Source: Bacillota bacterium | GTDB taxonomy: Bacteria; Bacillota; Clostridia; Christensenellales; UMGS416 | Length of the DNA: 64,000 bases | Reading direction: 5' to 3' | Assembly (NCBI GenBank): GCA_023398815.1 | Contig: JAEWRW010000002.1 | Location: 1 to 64,000 of the forward strand | Shown: positions 16,482-25,642 of the stretch, piece after piece | How the letters are laid out: each line of letters starts with the position of its first letter | How positions within the stretch are numbered: the first letter of the stretch is position 1 | Translations under genes and position numbers: made by a program | Notes under the pieces: generated by a model | What the model was told of the DNA's origin: nothing | Database searches by the model: none | The model's input: only the letters and a program-made list of their open reading frames with translations

Positions 16482-18311
16482 CTAGTCCAGCATGGTGTAG
16501 TTTGGCACGATCTTCTGCAGCAGCGCGCGAATGCGGTCGGCATGGTTGTCATGCTGACGCAGTTCATCCAGCTGCGGCAGCAGCCGTTCCATGTCCATGT
16601 CGGTGGATTGGGCGATATTGATCATGGGGATGCGGGTGGGCTTGGTCTCCTCCTCGGCCAGCAGCAGCTCCTCATAGAGCTTCTCGCCCGGGCGGAGGCC
16701 GGTGTAGATGACGTTGATCTCTCGGTCGGGCTCGTAACCCGAGAGACGAATGAGCTTGCGGGCCAGGTCGTCAATGCGCACCGGCTCGCCCATATCGAGG
16801 ATGAAGAGCTCGCCGCCCTGGCCCAGCGCGCCGGCCTGCATCACCAGCTGTACCGCCTCGGGGATCGTCATGAAGTACCGGATGATGTCCGGGTGGGTCA
16901 CCGTGACGGGGCCGCCGTCGGCAATTTGCTTCTTAAAGAGCGGGATGATGCTGCCGTTGCTGCCCAGCACATTGCCAAAACGCACGGCCATGAACTCGGT
17001 CTTGCTGGCCTTGTCCATCGCCCGCACGATCATCTCGGCCACGCGCTTGGTCGCGCCCATCACGCTGGTGGGGTTCACGGCCTTGTCGGTGGAGATCATC
17101 ACGAACCGCCGCACGCCGTAGATGGACGCTGACTCGGCCACATTGAGAGTGCCGAAGATATTGTTCTTCACGGCCTCGGTGGGGTTCGATTCCATCAGCG
17201 GCACATGCTTGTGGGCCGCGGCGTGGAACACCACATGGGGCCGGTAGTAAGCCATGATCTGGTCGACGCGGTCACGGTCGCGCACGGAGGCGATGACCAC
17301 GTCCAGGTTGAGCTCGGGGTATTTGCGGATGAGCTCCTGCTGCAGGTCGTAAGCGCCATTCTCGTAAACATCGAGAATCACCAGCCGCTGGGGCCGGTAA
17401 CCCGCGATCTGCCGGCAGAGCTCGCTGCCGATGGAGCCGCCCCCGCCGGTCACCAAGATGGTGCGCCCCCGCAGGAACGTGGCCAGCGAGCTCGTGTCAA
17501 GCTCCACCGGGCCCCGGCCCAGCAGGTCCTCAATGCGAACCTCGCGCAGCTGGCCCAGCAGGGCCTGCTTGCTCATCAGCTCAAAGAGCCCCGGCATGAT
17601 GCGCAGCTCGCACCGGGTCTTGGTGCATTCTTCTAGGATTTCCTTGATTTGCCGTGGGGTGGCCGAAGGCACCGCCACCACGATGAGGTCGATGTGGAAC
17701 TCCTCACACACGCGTACAATGTCGTGGGTTATCCCCTCCACCCGCACCTCGCCGATGCGGCTGCCCAGCTTGCTGCGGTCGTCATCCACCATGGCGACGG
17801 CCTGCCCCAGCCGGGGGTGGGTCTTGAGCTCATTCAACACCATGCTGCCCGACGTGCCGGCCCCGACGACCAGAATGCGCTTGTTGGAGGCATTCTTCTC
17901 CCGGTTCTTGGCGGTGAAGGCGTTCGTCAGGCGGAAGACACTGCGGCTGGCAAACAGGAACACCGTGTAGGAAAAGAGGAACGCAATCTGTGTTTTGTAG
18001 TGGATTTGGGGTTTGAGCACCTGCACCACCACGAAAAAGAACGCGTTGGAGACGAGCGAAGAATACAGCGTGCCAAAAAGCTCGCTGATGCCGGCGTGTT
18101 CCCACAGGATGTCGTAGAGGCGGAACACGTTATTGACGATGAGCGTGGTGAGCACGGTGGTGAAAGCGATGCTGCTCCAATAGAGCGTGCCGGGGCGCGT
18201 GGCGGCGTACCAAGATAAATTGGTGGTGATGTAATACGCCGCCAACACCGACAGGAGGCAGCCGGCGATGTCCATCACCAACAGCAGCAGTTGTCTTTTG
18301 TATCGATGCAT
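16482..18311 (-). CDS. Membrane-bound UDP-GlcNAc 4,6-dehydratase (CapD/FlaA1/PglF type)
   Basis: 609 residues. The N terminus has four hydrophobic segments (within residues 1-140). A first Rossmann-like CoA-binding-type region (VVGAGTSGSMVLNEL) comes next, then the catalytic SDR domain (VTGGGGSIGSELCRQI; ISTDKAVNPTSVMGATKR). Such enzymes make UDP-4-keto sugars for N-glycans, capsules or bacillosamine-type residues. It is the first gene of the glycan operon. I chose ATG 18311 because it directly precedes the membrane domain; a GTG at 18443, 7 bases after a TATAAT, would add 44 Cys/Arg-rich residues and seems unlikely. Confidence 0.88.
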   Translation of the reverse strand: MHRYKRQLLLLVMDIAGCLLSVLAAYYITTNLSWYAATRPGTLYWSSIAFTTVLTTLIVNNVFRLYDILWEHAGISELFGTLYSSLVSNAFFFVVVQVLKPQIHYKTQIAFLFSYTVFLFASRSVFRLTNAFTAKNREKNASNKRILVVGAGTSGSMVLNELKTHPRLGQAVAMVDDDRSKLGSRIGEVRVEGITHDIVRVCEEFHIDLIVVAVPSATPRQIKEILEECTKTRCELRIMPGLFELMSKQALLGQLREVRIEDLLGRGPVELDTSSLATFLRGRTILVTGGGGSIGSELCRQIAGYRPQRLVILDVYENGAYDLQQELIRKYPELNLDVVIASVRDRDRVDQIMAYYRPHVVFHAAAHKHVPLMESNPTEAVKNNIFGTLNVAESASIYGVRRFVMISTDKAVNPTSVMGATKRVAEMIVRAMDKASKTEFMAVRFGNVLGSNGSIIPLFKKQIADGGPVTVTHPDIIRYFMTIPEAVQLVMQAGALGQGGELFILDMGEPVRIDDLARKLIRLSGYEPDREINVIYTGLRPGEKLYEELLLAEEETKPTRIPMINIAQSTDMDMERLLPQLDELRQHDNHADRIRALLQKIVPNYTMLD

Positions 18312-18450
18312 ACAGCGCCGCGGCGGGGGCCGCCGCCACTCCTCACAACAGAATTGTACCCCGGCGCGCAGACAGGCAGACGCGCGGAAACCGGCCTGAA
18401 GACCGATGACGCATCCCAAGGTCGCGCTGCAGACGGGGAACACTGTTACT

Positions 18451-18479
18451 ATTATAATCCAGCGGCGGCGGGTTGTACA
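18451..18479 (-). promoter_or_regulatory. Glycan operon promoter
   Basis: Minus strand TGTACA (18479-18474), 17-base spacer, TATAAT (18456-18451). It gives an untranslated leader of roughly 130 bases before the CapD-like gene. I see no terminator between aroQ and this promoter. Confidence 0.65.
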
Positions 18480-18485
18480 GTGTCC

Positions 18486-18917
18486 TTACCGGCCAAGGCC
18501 CGCCAGTGCCCGCAACGCCAGCGCGTACCCCGCCGGGCCAAAGCCGCAGATCTGCCCGACGCAGGCCGACGCCGTCACCGAATGGTGGCGCATCTCCTCC
18601 CGGGCGTGGATGTTCGAAAGGTGCACTTCCACCGTTGGCAGGCCCACGGCCTTCAGCGCGTCCAGCAGAGCGATGCTGGTGTGGGTGTAGGCCGCTGGGT
18701 TCATGACGATGCCGTCATAGTGCCCCAGCGCCGCCTGGATGTGCCCCACCAGTTCCCCCTCGATGTTGCTCTGCACAATGTCGACCGTTATGCCCAGGGC
18801 CTCGGCCTCCCGCTGGATGAGGGTGCAGAGGTCCACGTAGGTCGTCCGGCCGTAGATGTCGGGCTCCCGCACACCGAGCAGGTTGATGTTGGGGCCATTG
18901 AGCACCAGGATCTTCAT
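18486..18917 (-). CDS. aroQ: Type II 3-dehydroquinate dehydratase
   Basis: 143 residues, the usual size. Motifs: VLNGPNINLLGVREPDIYG at the N terminus with the catalytic Tyr, MNPAAYTHTSIAL, and VEVHLSNIHAREE. It dehydrates 3-dehydroquinate to 3-dehydroshikimate. It is the last gene of the aromatic operon; the start overlaps the aroK stop (ATGA) and has GGAGGAG upstream. Confidence 0.95.
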   Translation of the reverse strand: MKILVLNGPNINLLGVREPDIYGRTTYVDLCTLIQREAEALGITVDIVQSNIEGELVGHIQAALGHYDGIVMNPAAYTHTSIALLDALKAVGLPTVEVHLSNIHAREEMRHHSVTASACVGQICGFGPAGYALALRALAGLGR

Positions 18918-19417
18918 AGGTTCTCCTCCCTTGCCAGCCACACGAGTCGGTCCACAACCTCGTCAAGGGCGGCGTCGTTGGCGATGATGTGGTCGGCATA
19001 CTGCCGGTAGAGCGGCATGCGGGCGTCGTGCAGCGCACGCAGCGCCGCCTCCCCGCCCGCCAGCAGCGGCCGGCTTGCGGTGTCGATGTCTATAAGGATT
19101 TGAACGAGAGGCCTGTCGAGGAACACGACCGTCGCGCCGGCTTTGAGCAGCGCCATGCTCTCGGGTTGGGTCACCACGCCCCCGCCGGTGGCCAGCAGCA
19201 CCGTGCCGCCGCCGCACACCTCTGCCAGAGCCTGCCGCTCGCACTGGCGAAAGTGGGGCTCGCCCCCCTGGGCAAAGAGCTCGGCGATTGGCCCAAAGCG
19301 CGCTGCAATGCGCTCGTCCACGTCCACAAAGGGCAGGCCCAGGCGAAGGGCCGCCGCCCGCCCCACGGTCGTCTTGCCGCTGCCCGGCATGCCAATCAGC
19401 GCCAGCGGCCGGGTCAT
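18914..19417 (-). CDS. aroK: Shikimate kinase
   Basis: 167 residues. Walker A loop GMPGSGKTTVGR, shikimate-binding DVDERI, and the GGG motif in ATGGGVV. It phosphorylates shikimate with ATP. The start overlaps the aroE stop by ATGA. Confidence 0.95.
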   Translation of the reverse strand: MTRPLALIGMPGSGKTTVGRAAALRLGLPFVDVDERIAARFGPIAELFAQGGEPHFRQCERQALAEVCGGGTVLLATGGGVVTQPESMALLKAGATVVFLDRPLVQILIDIDTASRPLLAGGEAALRALHDARMPLYRQYADHIIANDAALDEVVDRLVWLAREENL

Positions 19418-20232
19418 GGGTTCGCCTCCCATTCGGCGGCCAGACGGTCGTGCACGGCCCGCTCCACCGCCGTACCATACCGGGCGTCCTCCCAAATCTC
19501 CCGCGCGCGGACAGCCTGGGCCACCAGCATCAGCAGCCCATTGGCGCGGGGTAAGCCGCGCTCCGCCGACATGCGCAGGAGCACGGTCTCTTTGGGGTTG
19601 TAGATGAGATCGGCCACGGCGCCGAAGCGCGCCACCACCGCCCCGTCCACCGGGCAGCCCTCCACCCGGGGGGACATGCCCACCGGCGTGCAATTAACGA
19701 GAAGCCCGCCGTCCATGCCGCGTAGCTTGTCATAATCAATGAGTTGGGCCCCAGGAAAGGGCGTGGTAACCGCTTCCGGCTGACGGCTGACGACAAAAAT
19801 CTCCGCCGCGTGGCGCTGACGTAGCACTGCCGTGACGGCCCGGGCCGAGCCGCCTGCCCCCAACACCGCGCAGCGCTGCCCCTCCGGGGCGATGCCAGCG
19901 GCGTCCAGCATGGCCTGGAAGCCGTGCAGGTCGGTGTTGTGGCCCACGGTGCCACGCGGCGTGGGGCGGATGGTATTGATGGCCCCCAGCGAGCGTGCCT
20001 CGGGTGAGAGCGCGTCGACAGACTGGGCCGCCAGCACCTTGTGGGGGATGGTCACATTGACCCCGTCGATGCCGCCCTCAGCGAGCGACCGCAGGAACGG
20101 CTCGACCGCCCCCGTCTCCAGCGGCATCAAGGCATACTCGCAGGGCACGCCGGTCACCTCGCTGATGAGGGCGTGGATGCGGGGCGACAGGCTGTGGCCC
20201 AGCGGATTGCCGATGAGGACGTAGAAGTTCAC
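19414..20232 (-). CDS. aroE: Shikimate dehydrogenase
   Basis: 272 residues. Substrate-binding motif GNPLGHSLSPRIHALI, catalytic Lys in NVTIPHK, and NADP loop VLGAGGSARAV. GTG start at 20232 overlapping the pheA stop as GTGA, with GGGGGTGG upstream. It reduces 3-dehydroshikimate to shikimate. Confidence 0.95.
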   Translation of the reverse strand: MNFYVLIGNPLGHSLSPRIHALISEVTGVPCEYALMPLETGAVEPFLRSLAEGGIDGVNVTIPHKVLAAQSVDALSPEARSLGAINTIRPTPRGTVGHNTDLHGFQAMLDAAGIAPEGQRCAVLGAGGSARAVTAVLRQRHAAEIFVVSRQPEAVTTPFPGAQLIDYDKLRGMDGGLLVNCTPVGMSPRVEGCPVDGAVVARFGAVADLIYNPKETVLLRMSAERGLPRANGLLMLVAQAVRAREIWEDARYGTAVERAVHDRLAAEWEANP

Positions 20233-21344
20233 TGCGGCCACCCCCGGTAATTCCCCAGCACGGTGAGCGACCGGCAATGGCGGGCGGCCTCGGCCAGTGC
20301 CTCGTCCACCTTCCGCTCGCCCAAGTGGCCCTCAAAATCCATGTGGAAGCTGTACTGCCAGGGAGCCCCGGCGATGGGACGGGACACGAGGTTCAGGATG
20401 TTCACGCCCCGGTCGGCAAAGGCCCGCAGCGTGCCATAGAGCGTGCCGGGGCGGTGCTCCACCGCAAAGACGATGCTGATCTTGTCAGCATCCGGCTGGG
20501 GCACGGCCTCACCGGCGGCCACCACCGCGAATCGGGTGTAGTTGGCGCCGTTGTCCTGGATGTCCCTCGCCAGCGGCTCAAGTCCATAGAGCGCACCGGC
20601 CTGGGCCGAGCCGATGGCCGCCAGCGTACGGTCGCCGATCTCAGCGACCTCCCGTGCGGCGTCGGCGGTGCTGGCCCGGGCCTGGGTGCCCACGCCCAGG
20701 CGCTTCAGCGTCCCCGCGCACTGCTCCAGCGGCTGGGGGTGAGAGAGCACCGTCGTGATCTCCTCCAGCGTTACCCCCGGTAGGGCCAGCAGGCAGTGGC
20801 GTACCGGCAGCACAACCTCCCCACAGATGTGCAGGGAACCGCCGCGCAGCAGGTCGCCAGCCTGATGGATGGCCCCGGTCAGGGTGTTCTCCACCGGCAA
20901 CAGGCCCACCGCCGCACGGCCTGCGGCCACGTCTTCGGCGATCTGCCCAAAGGATGCGGCAGGCCGCAGCGTCGCCCCCTGGCCGAAATAGCGCAATGCC
21001 GCCTCGTGGCTGAAGGAACCCGCCGGGCCAAGGTAGGCCACCGCGCCGTCGGGCTTGATGGGCTCGGGCTCACCGGCCAGGAGATCCTGCTGCAGCAGGC
21101 GGCTTTCGGCCATCAGGCACTCCACGATGCGGCGCACCGCCGGGCGCAGCGCCGGATCCCCGGTGCGGCTCTCCGCCCGCTCCACCACAATCTGCTCCCG
21201 CCCGGCATCCAGGATGGGTAAGTGGTTCTGCCTCTTGTAGTCGGCCACCTGGCGTGCCAGCTCCATCCGCCGGCCAATGAGGGCCACCAGGTCGCCGTCG
21301 ATCTCGTCAATTGCCATGCGCAGCTGCTGCAAATCCATCGTCAT
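20229..21344 (-). CDS. pheA: Bifunctional chorismate mutase / prephenate dehydratase
   Basis: 371 residues. Residues 1-85 form an AroQ-type chorismate mutase helical domain (RMELARQVADYKR). Residues 96-275 form prephenate dehydratase (YLGPAGSFSHEAAL; NYTRF motif). Residues about 285-365 form an ACT domain (HRPGTLYGTLRAF; SRPIAGAPWQY) that in this family mediates phenylalanine feedback. ATG start overlaps the aroC stop. P-proteins of this order are usual in proteobacteria and also occur in Firmicutes. Confidence 0.95.
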   Translation of the reverse strand: MTMDLQQLRMAIDEIDGDLVALIGRRMELARQVADYKRQNHLPILDAGREQIVVERAESRTGDPALRPAVRRIVECLMAESRLLQQDLLAGEPEPIKPDGAVAYLGPAGSFSHEAALRYFGQGATLRPAASFGQIAEDVAAGRAAVGLLPVENTLTGAIHQAGDLLRGGSLHICGEVVLPVRHCLLALPGVTLEEITTVLSHPQPLEQCAGTLKRLGVGTQARASTADAAREVAEIGDRTLAAIGSAQAGALYGLEPLARDIQDNGANYTRFAVVAAGEAVPQPDADKISIVFAVEHRPGTLYGTLRAFADRGVNILNLVSRPIAGAPWQYSFHMDFEGHLGERKVDEALAEAARHCRSLTVLGNYRGWPQ

Positions 21345-22435
21345 TCCACCCCCTTATGTTCCAGCCAAAGATCCAGTAGGCAGAGGGCCGTCGCGGCCTC
21401 CACCACCGGGAGCGCACGGGGCACGATGCAGGGGTCATGCCGCCCCTCGATCACCAGCGTCTGGGCCTCGTCCGTCGTCAGGTTGACGCTCTGCTGGGGG
21501 TGGTAGATGGACGCCGTGGGTTTGACGACCACCGAGAACACCACCGGCATGCCCGTGGTGATGCCCCCGAGGATGCCGCCGTTGTGGTTGGTGGTGGTGC
21601 GCACCTGCCCGTCCACGGTCTCATAGGGGTCGTTGGCCTGGCTGCCCCGCAGGGCCGCCAGCCCAAACCCATCGCCAAACTGCAGGCCCTTGATGGCGGG
21701 GATGCCAAAGAGAATGGAAGCCAGGCGGTTCTCCAATCCATCAAACATCGGCGAGCCCAGCCCCGCCGGCAGGCCCACCACCGCCGTCTCCACGATGCCA
21801 CCCAGGGAATCGCCGTCCTGCTTGGCCGCGCGGATCTCTCCAATCATCCGCTGGCCTGCTTCCTCCCCCAGGGTGGGGAAGGTCATCCGCCCCAGCTTGT
21901 CCAGCTCTTCGGCGGTCAGGTGGGCGGTGTTGCCCCAGGTCAGGTCCTCCACCGGCCCGATGCGCCGGATGTGGCTGCCGATGGTGACACCGTGCCCTGC
22001 CAGCACCTGCCGGGCCAGCGCCCCGGCCCACACGATGGGCGCGGTCAGCCGCCCGCTGAAGTGCCCGCCGCCCCGGTGATCCTCGGCCCCGTGGTAGCGC
22101 ACATGGGCGGTGTAATCAGCGTGGCCGGGGCGGGGCACCTCCATGGTCGCCGGGTAGTTGTGGGAGCGGGCATCGCCGTTTCGGATTTCCATCATCACCG
22201 GCGCGCCGGTCAATACACCATCTCGCACGCCGGAGAGCACTTGCGGTTCGTCTGCCTCGGCACGGGCGGTGGCCCACACCTGGCCGGCGGCCGAACGCCG
22301 TGCCATCTGCCGTCGCACCTCGTCCCAGTCCGGGCGGAAACCCGGCGGCAAACCCTCCACCACCGCGCCGACGACCGGCCCGTGGGATTCGCCAAAGACG
22401 CTCAGACGGATGTGGTTGCCCCAGTGGCTGCTCAT
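21341..22435 (-). CDS. aroC: Chorismate synthase
   Basis: 364 residues. N terminus SHWGNHIRLSVFGESHG, the Arg/His-rich flavin site (RRSAAGQVW-like region; HRGGGHFSGR), and RTTTNHNGGILGGI near the C terminus. It forms chorismate from EPSP using reduced FMN. ATG start overlaps the aroA stop. Confidence 0.96.
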   Translation of the reverse strand: MSSHWGNHIRLSVFGESHGPVVGAVVEGLPPGFRPDWDEVRRQMARRSAAGQVWATARAEADEPQVLSGVRDGVLTGAPVMMEIRNGDARSHNYPATMEVPRPGHADYTAHVRYHGAEDHRGGGHFSGRLTAPIVWAGALARQVLAGHGVTIGSHIRRIGPVEDLTWGNTAHLTAEELDKLGRMTFPTLGEEAGQRMIGEIRAAKQDGDSLGGIVETAVVGLPAGLGSPMFDGLENRLASILFGIPAIKGLQFGDGFGLAALRGSQANDPYETVDGQVRTTTNHNGGILGGITTGMPVVFSVVVKPTASIYHPQQSVNLTTDEAQTLVIEGRHDPCIVPRALPVVEAATALCLLDLWLEHKGVE

Positions 22436-23712
22436 GTTCCTTCCCCTCCCAGTTGTGCCCAATCCTGCCAGAAGCGCGGCCAGCTCTTGGCCACGGTGTC
22501 AGCGTCAGCGAGTCTCACCGGCCCCGCGCAGGCCGGCGTCAGCGCCGCCGCCATCATGGCGATGCGGTGGTCGTTCTGTGCGTGGGCCGCCCCGCCGGTC
22601 AGTCCGCCGGGTCGGCCCTCGATGACAAGGCCGTCCTCAGTCTCCCGCGCGTCGGCCCCCAGCGCATTCAAACACGCAGCGATGCTGGCGATGCGGTCGC
22701 TTTCCTTATCGCGCAGGCGGTGGCCGCCGGTGATGCGGCTCTGCCCCCGGGCCACAGCCATGGCCGCCGCCAGTGCCGGGGCCAGGTCCGGGCATTGGCT
22801 CACATCGGCCGTGATGGCCGCAAGCTGCGACCGCTGGGCCGTCAGCCGGTCGCCCTGCCAATCGAGTTTCCCGCCCATCCGCTGGTACAAGTCGACAATG
22901 ACCTGGTCGCCCTGGGCGCTCGTCCGGCGCAGGCCTGTCAGCGCCACCGGCCCGGCCAGCAGGCCCATCAGCATGGGGTAGGCCGCCTGCGACCAGTCGC
23001 CCTCAACGGCGAAATTCTGCGGGCAGTAGGCCTGGGGGGCCGGCACCCGCCAGCAGCGGTTGGGCTCCTCCTCCACCGTCTCCACCCCAAAGGCCGCCAG
23101 AGTCTGGCGCGTCACGGCCACGTAGCCGCTCGACTCCAGCCGGTCGGTCACCACAAGCTCGCTGAGCGCGCCCAGCAGCGGCAGGGCCAACAGCAGCCCC
23201 GTGAAGAACTGGGAGCTGACGGCCCCTGAGAGGGCAAACGTGCCGGGTTGCAGCCGCCCCCGCACGGTGAGGGGAAAGCCACCCTCCCCGCGCTCCACCG
23301 CGATGCCCTGCTCCGCAAAGATCTGAAAGTAAGGCTCCAGTGAGCGCTGGCCCAACCGACCCGCGCCCGTAAAGCGCCCCCCACCGGCCACCGCCAGCGC
23401 CACGGGGAGGAGGAACCGCAATGCCGAACCCGACTCCCCGCAGTCCATGTCCGGCAGTCCCTCGCAGCCGGTGGTGCCGCTCACCACGGCCTGCACCCTT
23501 CCATCGGCGCCCCTGTCCAGCACCGCTGTGGCACCCAGTGCGCGGATGGCACCCAGCGTTGCCACAATGTCCTGGGAGAGCTCAAGGTTGCGGAGGATCG
23601 ACTGTCCCGGCGCCAGCGCCGCCGCCAGCAGCGCCCGGTGGGCACAGCTCTTGGACGGCGGAGCCTGCAGCACGCCGGAGAGTGCCCTGGGTTGCAGCAC
23701 CCGCTCGCTCAT
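22432..23712 (-). CDS. aroA: EPSP synthase (3-phosphoshikimate 1-carboxyvinyltransferase)
   Basis: 426 residues. Substrate Lys in PPSKSCAHRALL, GESGSALRFLLP, SSQFFTGLLLALP, and the C-terminal LRDKESDRIASI. The SCAHR element replaces the more usual SxTNR/SISHR. ATG start overlaps the aroB stop. Confidence 0.95.
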   Translation of the reverse strand: MSERVLQPRALSGVLQAPPSKSCAHRALLAAALAPGQSILRNLELSQDIVATLGAIRALGATAVLDRGADGRVQAVVSGTTGCEGLPDMDCGESGSALRFLLPVALAVAGGGRFTGAGRLGQRSLEPYFQIFAEQGIAVERGEGGFPLTVRGRLQPGTFALSGAVSSQFFTGLLLALPLLGALSELVVTDRLESSGYVAVTRQTLAAFGVETVEEEPNRCWRVPAPQAYCPQNFAVEGDWSQAAYPMLMGLLAGPVALTGLRRTSAQGDQVIVDLYQRMGGKLDWQGDRLTAQRSQLAAITADVSQCPDLAPALAAAMAVARGQSRITGGHRLRDKESDRIASIAACLNALGADARETEDGLVIEGRPGGLTGGAAHAQNDHRIAMMAAALTPACAGPVRLADADTVAKSWPRFWQDWAQLGGEGT

Positions 23713-24770
23713 AGGTAATCCTCCAACCGGGCGGTGGGGATGGTCACCAACTCCGCCTGCCCCACCCGCCGCAACAGTGACAGTGTAATGGTACCACCAC
23801 GCACCTTTTTGTCCAAGGCCATCGTAGCCAACAGGCCCTGGCGGGAGCCATCGGGCAAGCGGTCCGGCAGGCCGAAGGCCCGGCACAGGGCCGCAAGCCG
23901 CACCGCCGTGCCCGGCTCGGTGAAGCCCATGGCCTCGCTGCGCTCGGTGATGTGGCACATGCCCATGGCGACCGCCGCCCCGTGGGCAAGGCCGGTGTAG
24001 CCGGCCTGCTTCTCCAGCGCGTGGCCGATGGTGTGGCCGAAGTTGAGCACCATACGCGGGCCGTTGTCCTGTTCGTCCCGCTCCACCACGGCCCGCTTAA
24101 TCTTCAGATTCTCCGCCAGGATGCCCGGGAGGCCTCGCCCCAAGGCACGGCGGCTGCCCAGCCGCTCCAGCCGCTCAAAGAGCGCGGCGTTGGCGATGGC
24201 GGCGTGCTTGATGACCTCCCCCATGCCGGAAGAGAACTGCCCGTCGGGCAGGGTCGCCAGCACATCGGGGTCGATCACAACGAAACCGGGTTGGTAGAAC
24301 GCGCCTACGAGATTCTTTCCTTCGGGCAGGTCCACGGCCACCTTGCCGCCGATGGAGCTATCCACCTGCGCCAGCAGGGTGGTGGGCACCTGCACGAAGC
24401 CCATGCCCCGGAGGTAGGTGGCCGCGGCCATGCCCGCCAGGTCGCCGATGACGCCGCCGCCCAGGGCGACCACCGTGTCTGACCGGCTGAAACCGCCCTT
24501 TGCCAGGGCGGCGTAGAGCTCAAAGAGCGTCGCACCGCTTTTACTGGGCTCACCCGCCGGCACCACGTGGGGTACATGGGCCACGCCCACCGCCGCCAGC
24601 GACGCCCGCATCCGCCCGCCGTAGAGGGGCCAGACGGTGTGGTCCGACACGACAAAGGCACGGCTGCCGGGGCGGCGCTGGGCAAGCAGCGCGCCAAGGC
24701 CATCGAGCAACCCACGCTCCAAGAAAATAGAATAAGAGGCACTGGCCGTGCGCACGGGGATGGTCTTCAT
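23709..24770 (-). CDS. aroB: 3-dehydroquinate synthase
   Basis: 353 residues. NAD-binding GGGVIGDLAGMAAATYLRG, the Zn site Glu/His set (NFGHTIGHALE; HGAAVAMGM), and Lys in LDKKVRGG. It cyclises DAHP. ATG start overlaps the tyrA stop. Confidence 0.96.
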   Translation of the reverse strand: MKTIPVRTASASYSIFLERGLLDGLGALLAQRRPGSRAFVVSDHTVWPLYGGRMRASLAAVGVAHVPHVVPAGEPSKSGATLFELYAALAKGGFSRSDTVVALGGGVIGDLAGMAAATYLRGMGFVQVPTTLLAQVDSSIGGKVAVDLPEGKNLVGAFYQPGFVVIDPDVLATLPDGQFSSGMGEVIKHAAIANAALFERLERLGSRRALGRGLPGILAENLKIKRAVVERDEQDNGPRMVLNFGHTIGHALEKQAGYTGLAHGAAVAMGMCHITERSEAMGFTEPGTAVRLAALCRAFGLPDRLPDGSRQGLLATMALDKKVRGGTITLSLLRRVGQAELVTIPTARLEDYL

Positions 24771-25642
24771 CTCTGCCCCTCCTTCACCCGGGCGGCGGCG
24801 GAGAGTGCCCGGATGAGCCCCTCCCGGTCACCAGCTTCCAGGCTTTGCTCCAGCTGGCCCATCTGCTCCCTCAAGCCGCGCAGCTCGCCCAGCAGTGGTT
24901 CCCGGTTGGCCAGGAAGAGCTCGGTCCAGAGCTCGGCATTGATGGCGGCCACCCGGCTGACGTCGCGGTAGGAACCGGCCGAAAAGGGCAACGGGTCGCG
25001 TTCCCCGGCGGCCAGCACATAGCCCACCGCCAGCACATGGGGCAGCTGACTGGTGTAGGCGATCATCTCGTCATGTTCGGTGGGGTCGGCGGTGACGATG
25101 GCCCCCGCGCCCAGCGCCCCAGCAAAGCGCTCCACCAGCGCCACTGACGCGGGGCGGTTGCCGGGAAGGGGCGTCACGACGTAGTTGCAGCCCTCAAAGA
25201 GCGCGGCGGTGGATTGGCCGAAGCCGCCCCGCTCCCGCCCGGCCATGGGGTGGCCGGGCACGTAGTCGGCATCGGGGCCAAGGGCATCACGCACGGCGTC
25301 GATGACCGGGGCCTTCACCCCGCAGAGGTCGGTGACGACGGCCCCGGCATGCAGCGTGGGCAGGTGTTGCCGCAGGTACCCGGCGGCGGCCTCGGGGTAC
25401 AGGCACACGACCGTGAGATCGGGCTGCACCCGCAGGGCCGCGGGGTTGTCCGCGCCGCCATCCAGCAGACCCTCCGCCTGGGCCTGGGCAAGCACGGTTG
25501 CATCCCGCTCCACCCCCCAGACGCGGGCGGCGGTACGGGCACGCAGGGCCCGGGCGACCGAGCCACCCATGAGCCCCAGCCCCACCACCAGGATGTCCAG
25601 GTCATCCACGCCGCCGGGCAGCGGCGGCTTGCTCAGCGCCAC
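24767..25642 (-). CDS. tyrA: Prephenate dehydrogenase
   Basis: 291 residues. Dinucleotide loop VGLGLMGGSVARAL, GHPMAGRERGGF, and the helical dimerisation half. It has no C-terminal ACT domain, so feedback by tyrosine through that domain is not expected. GTG start overlaps the end of aroF by 10 bases without an obvious ribosome site, suggesting translational coupling. Confidence 0.92.
   Translation of the reverse strand: MALSKPPLPGGVDDLDILVVGLGLMGGSVARALRARTAARVWGVERDATVLAQAQAEGLLDGGADNPAALRVQPDLTVVCLYPEAAAGYLRQHLPTLHAGAVVTDLCGVKAPVIDAVRDALGPDADYVPGHPMAGRERGGFGQSTAALFEGCNYVVTPLPGNRPASVALVERFAGALGAGAIVTADPTEHDEMIAYTSQLPHVLAVGYVLAAGERDPLPFSAGSYRDVSRVAAINAELWTELFLANREPLLGELRGLREQMGQLEQSLEAGDREGLIRALSAAARVKEGQR

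Noticed and set aside
14464..16485. 673-codon plus-strand open frame
   Set aside because: Antisense to two transferase genes with clear motifs; no ribosome site or family match.
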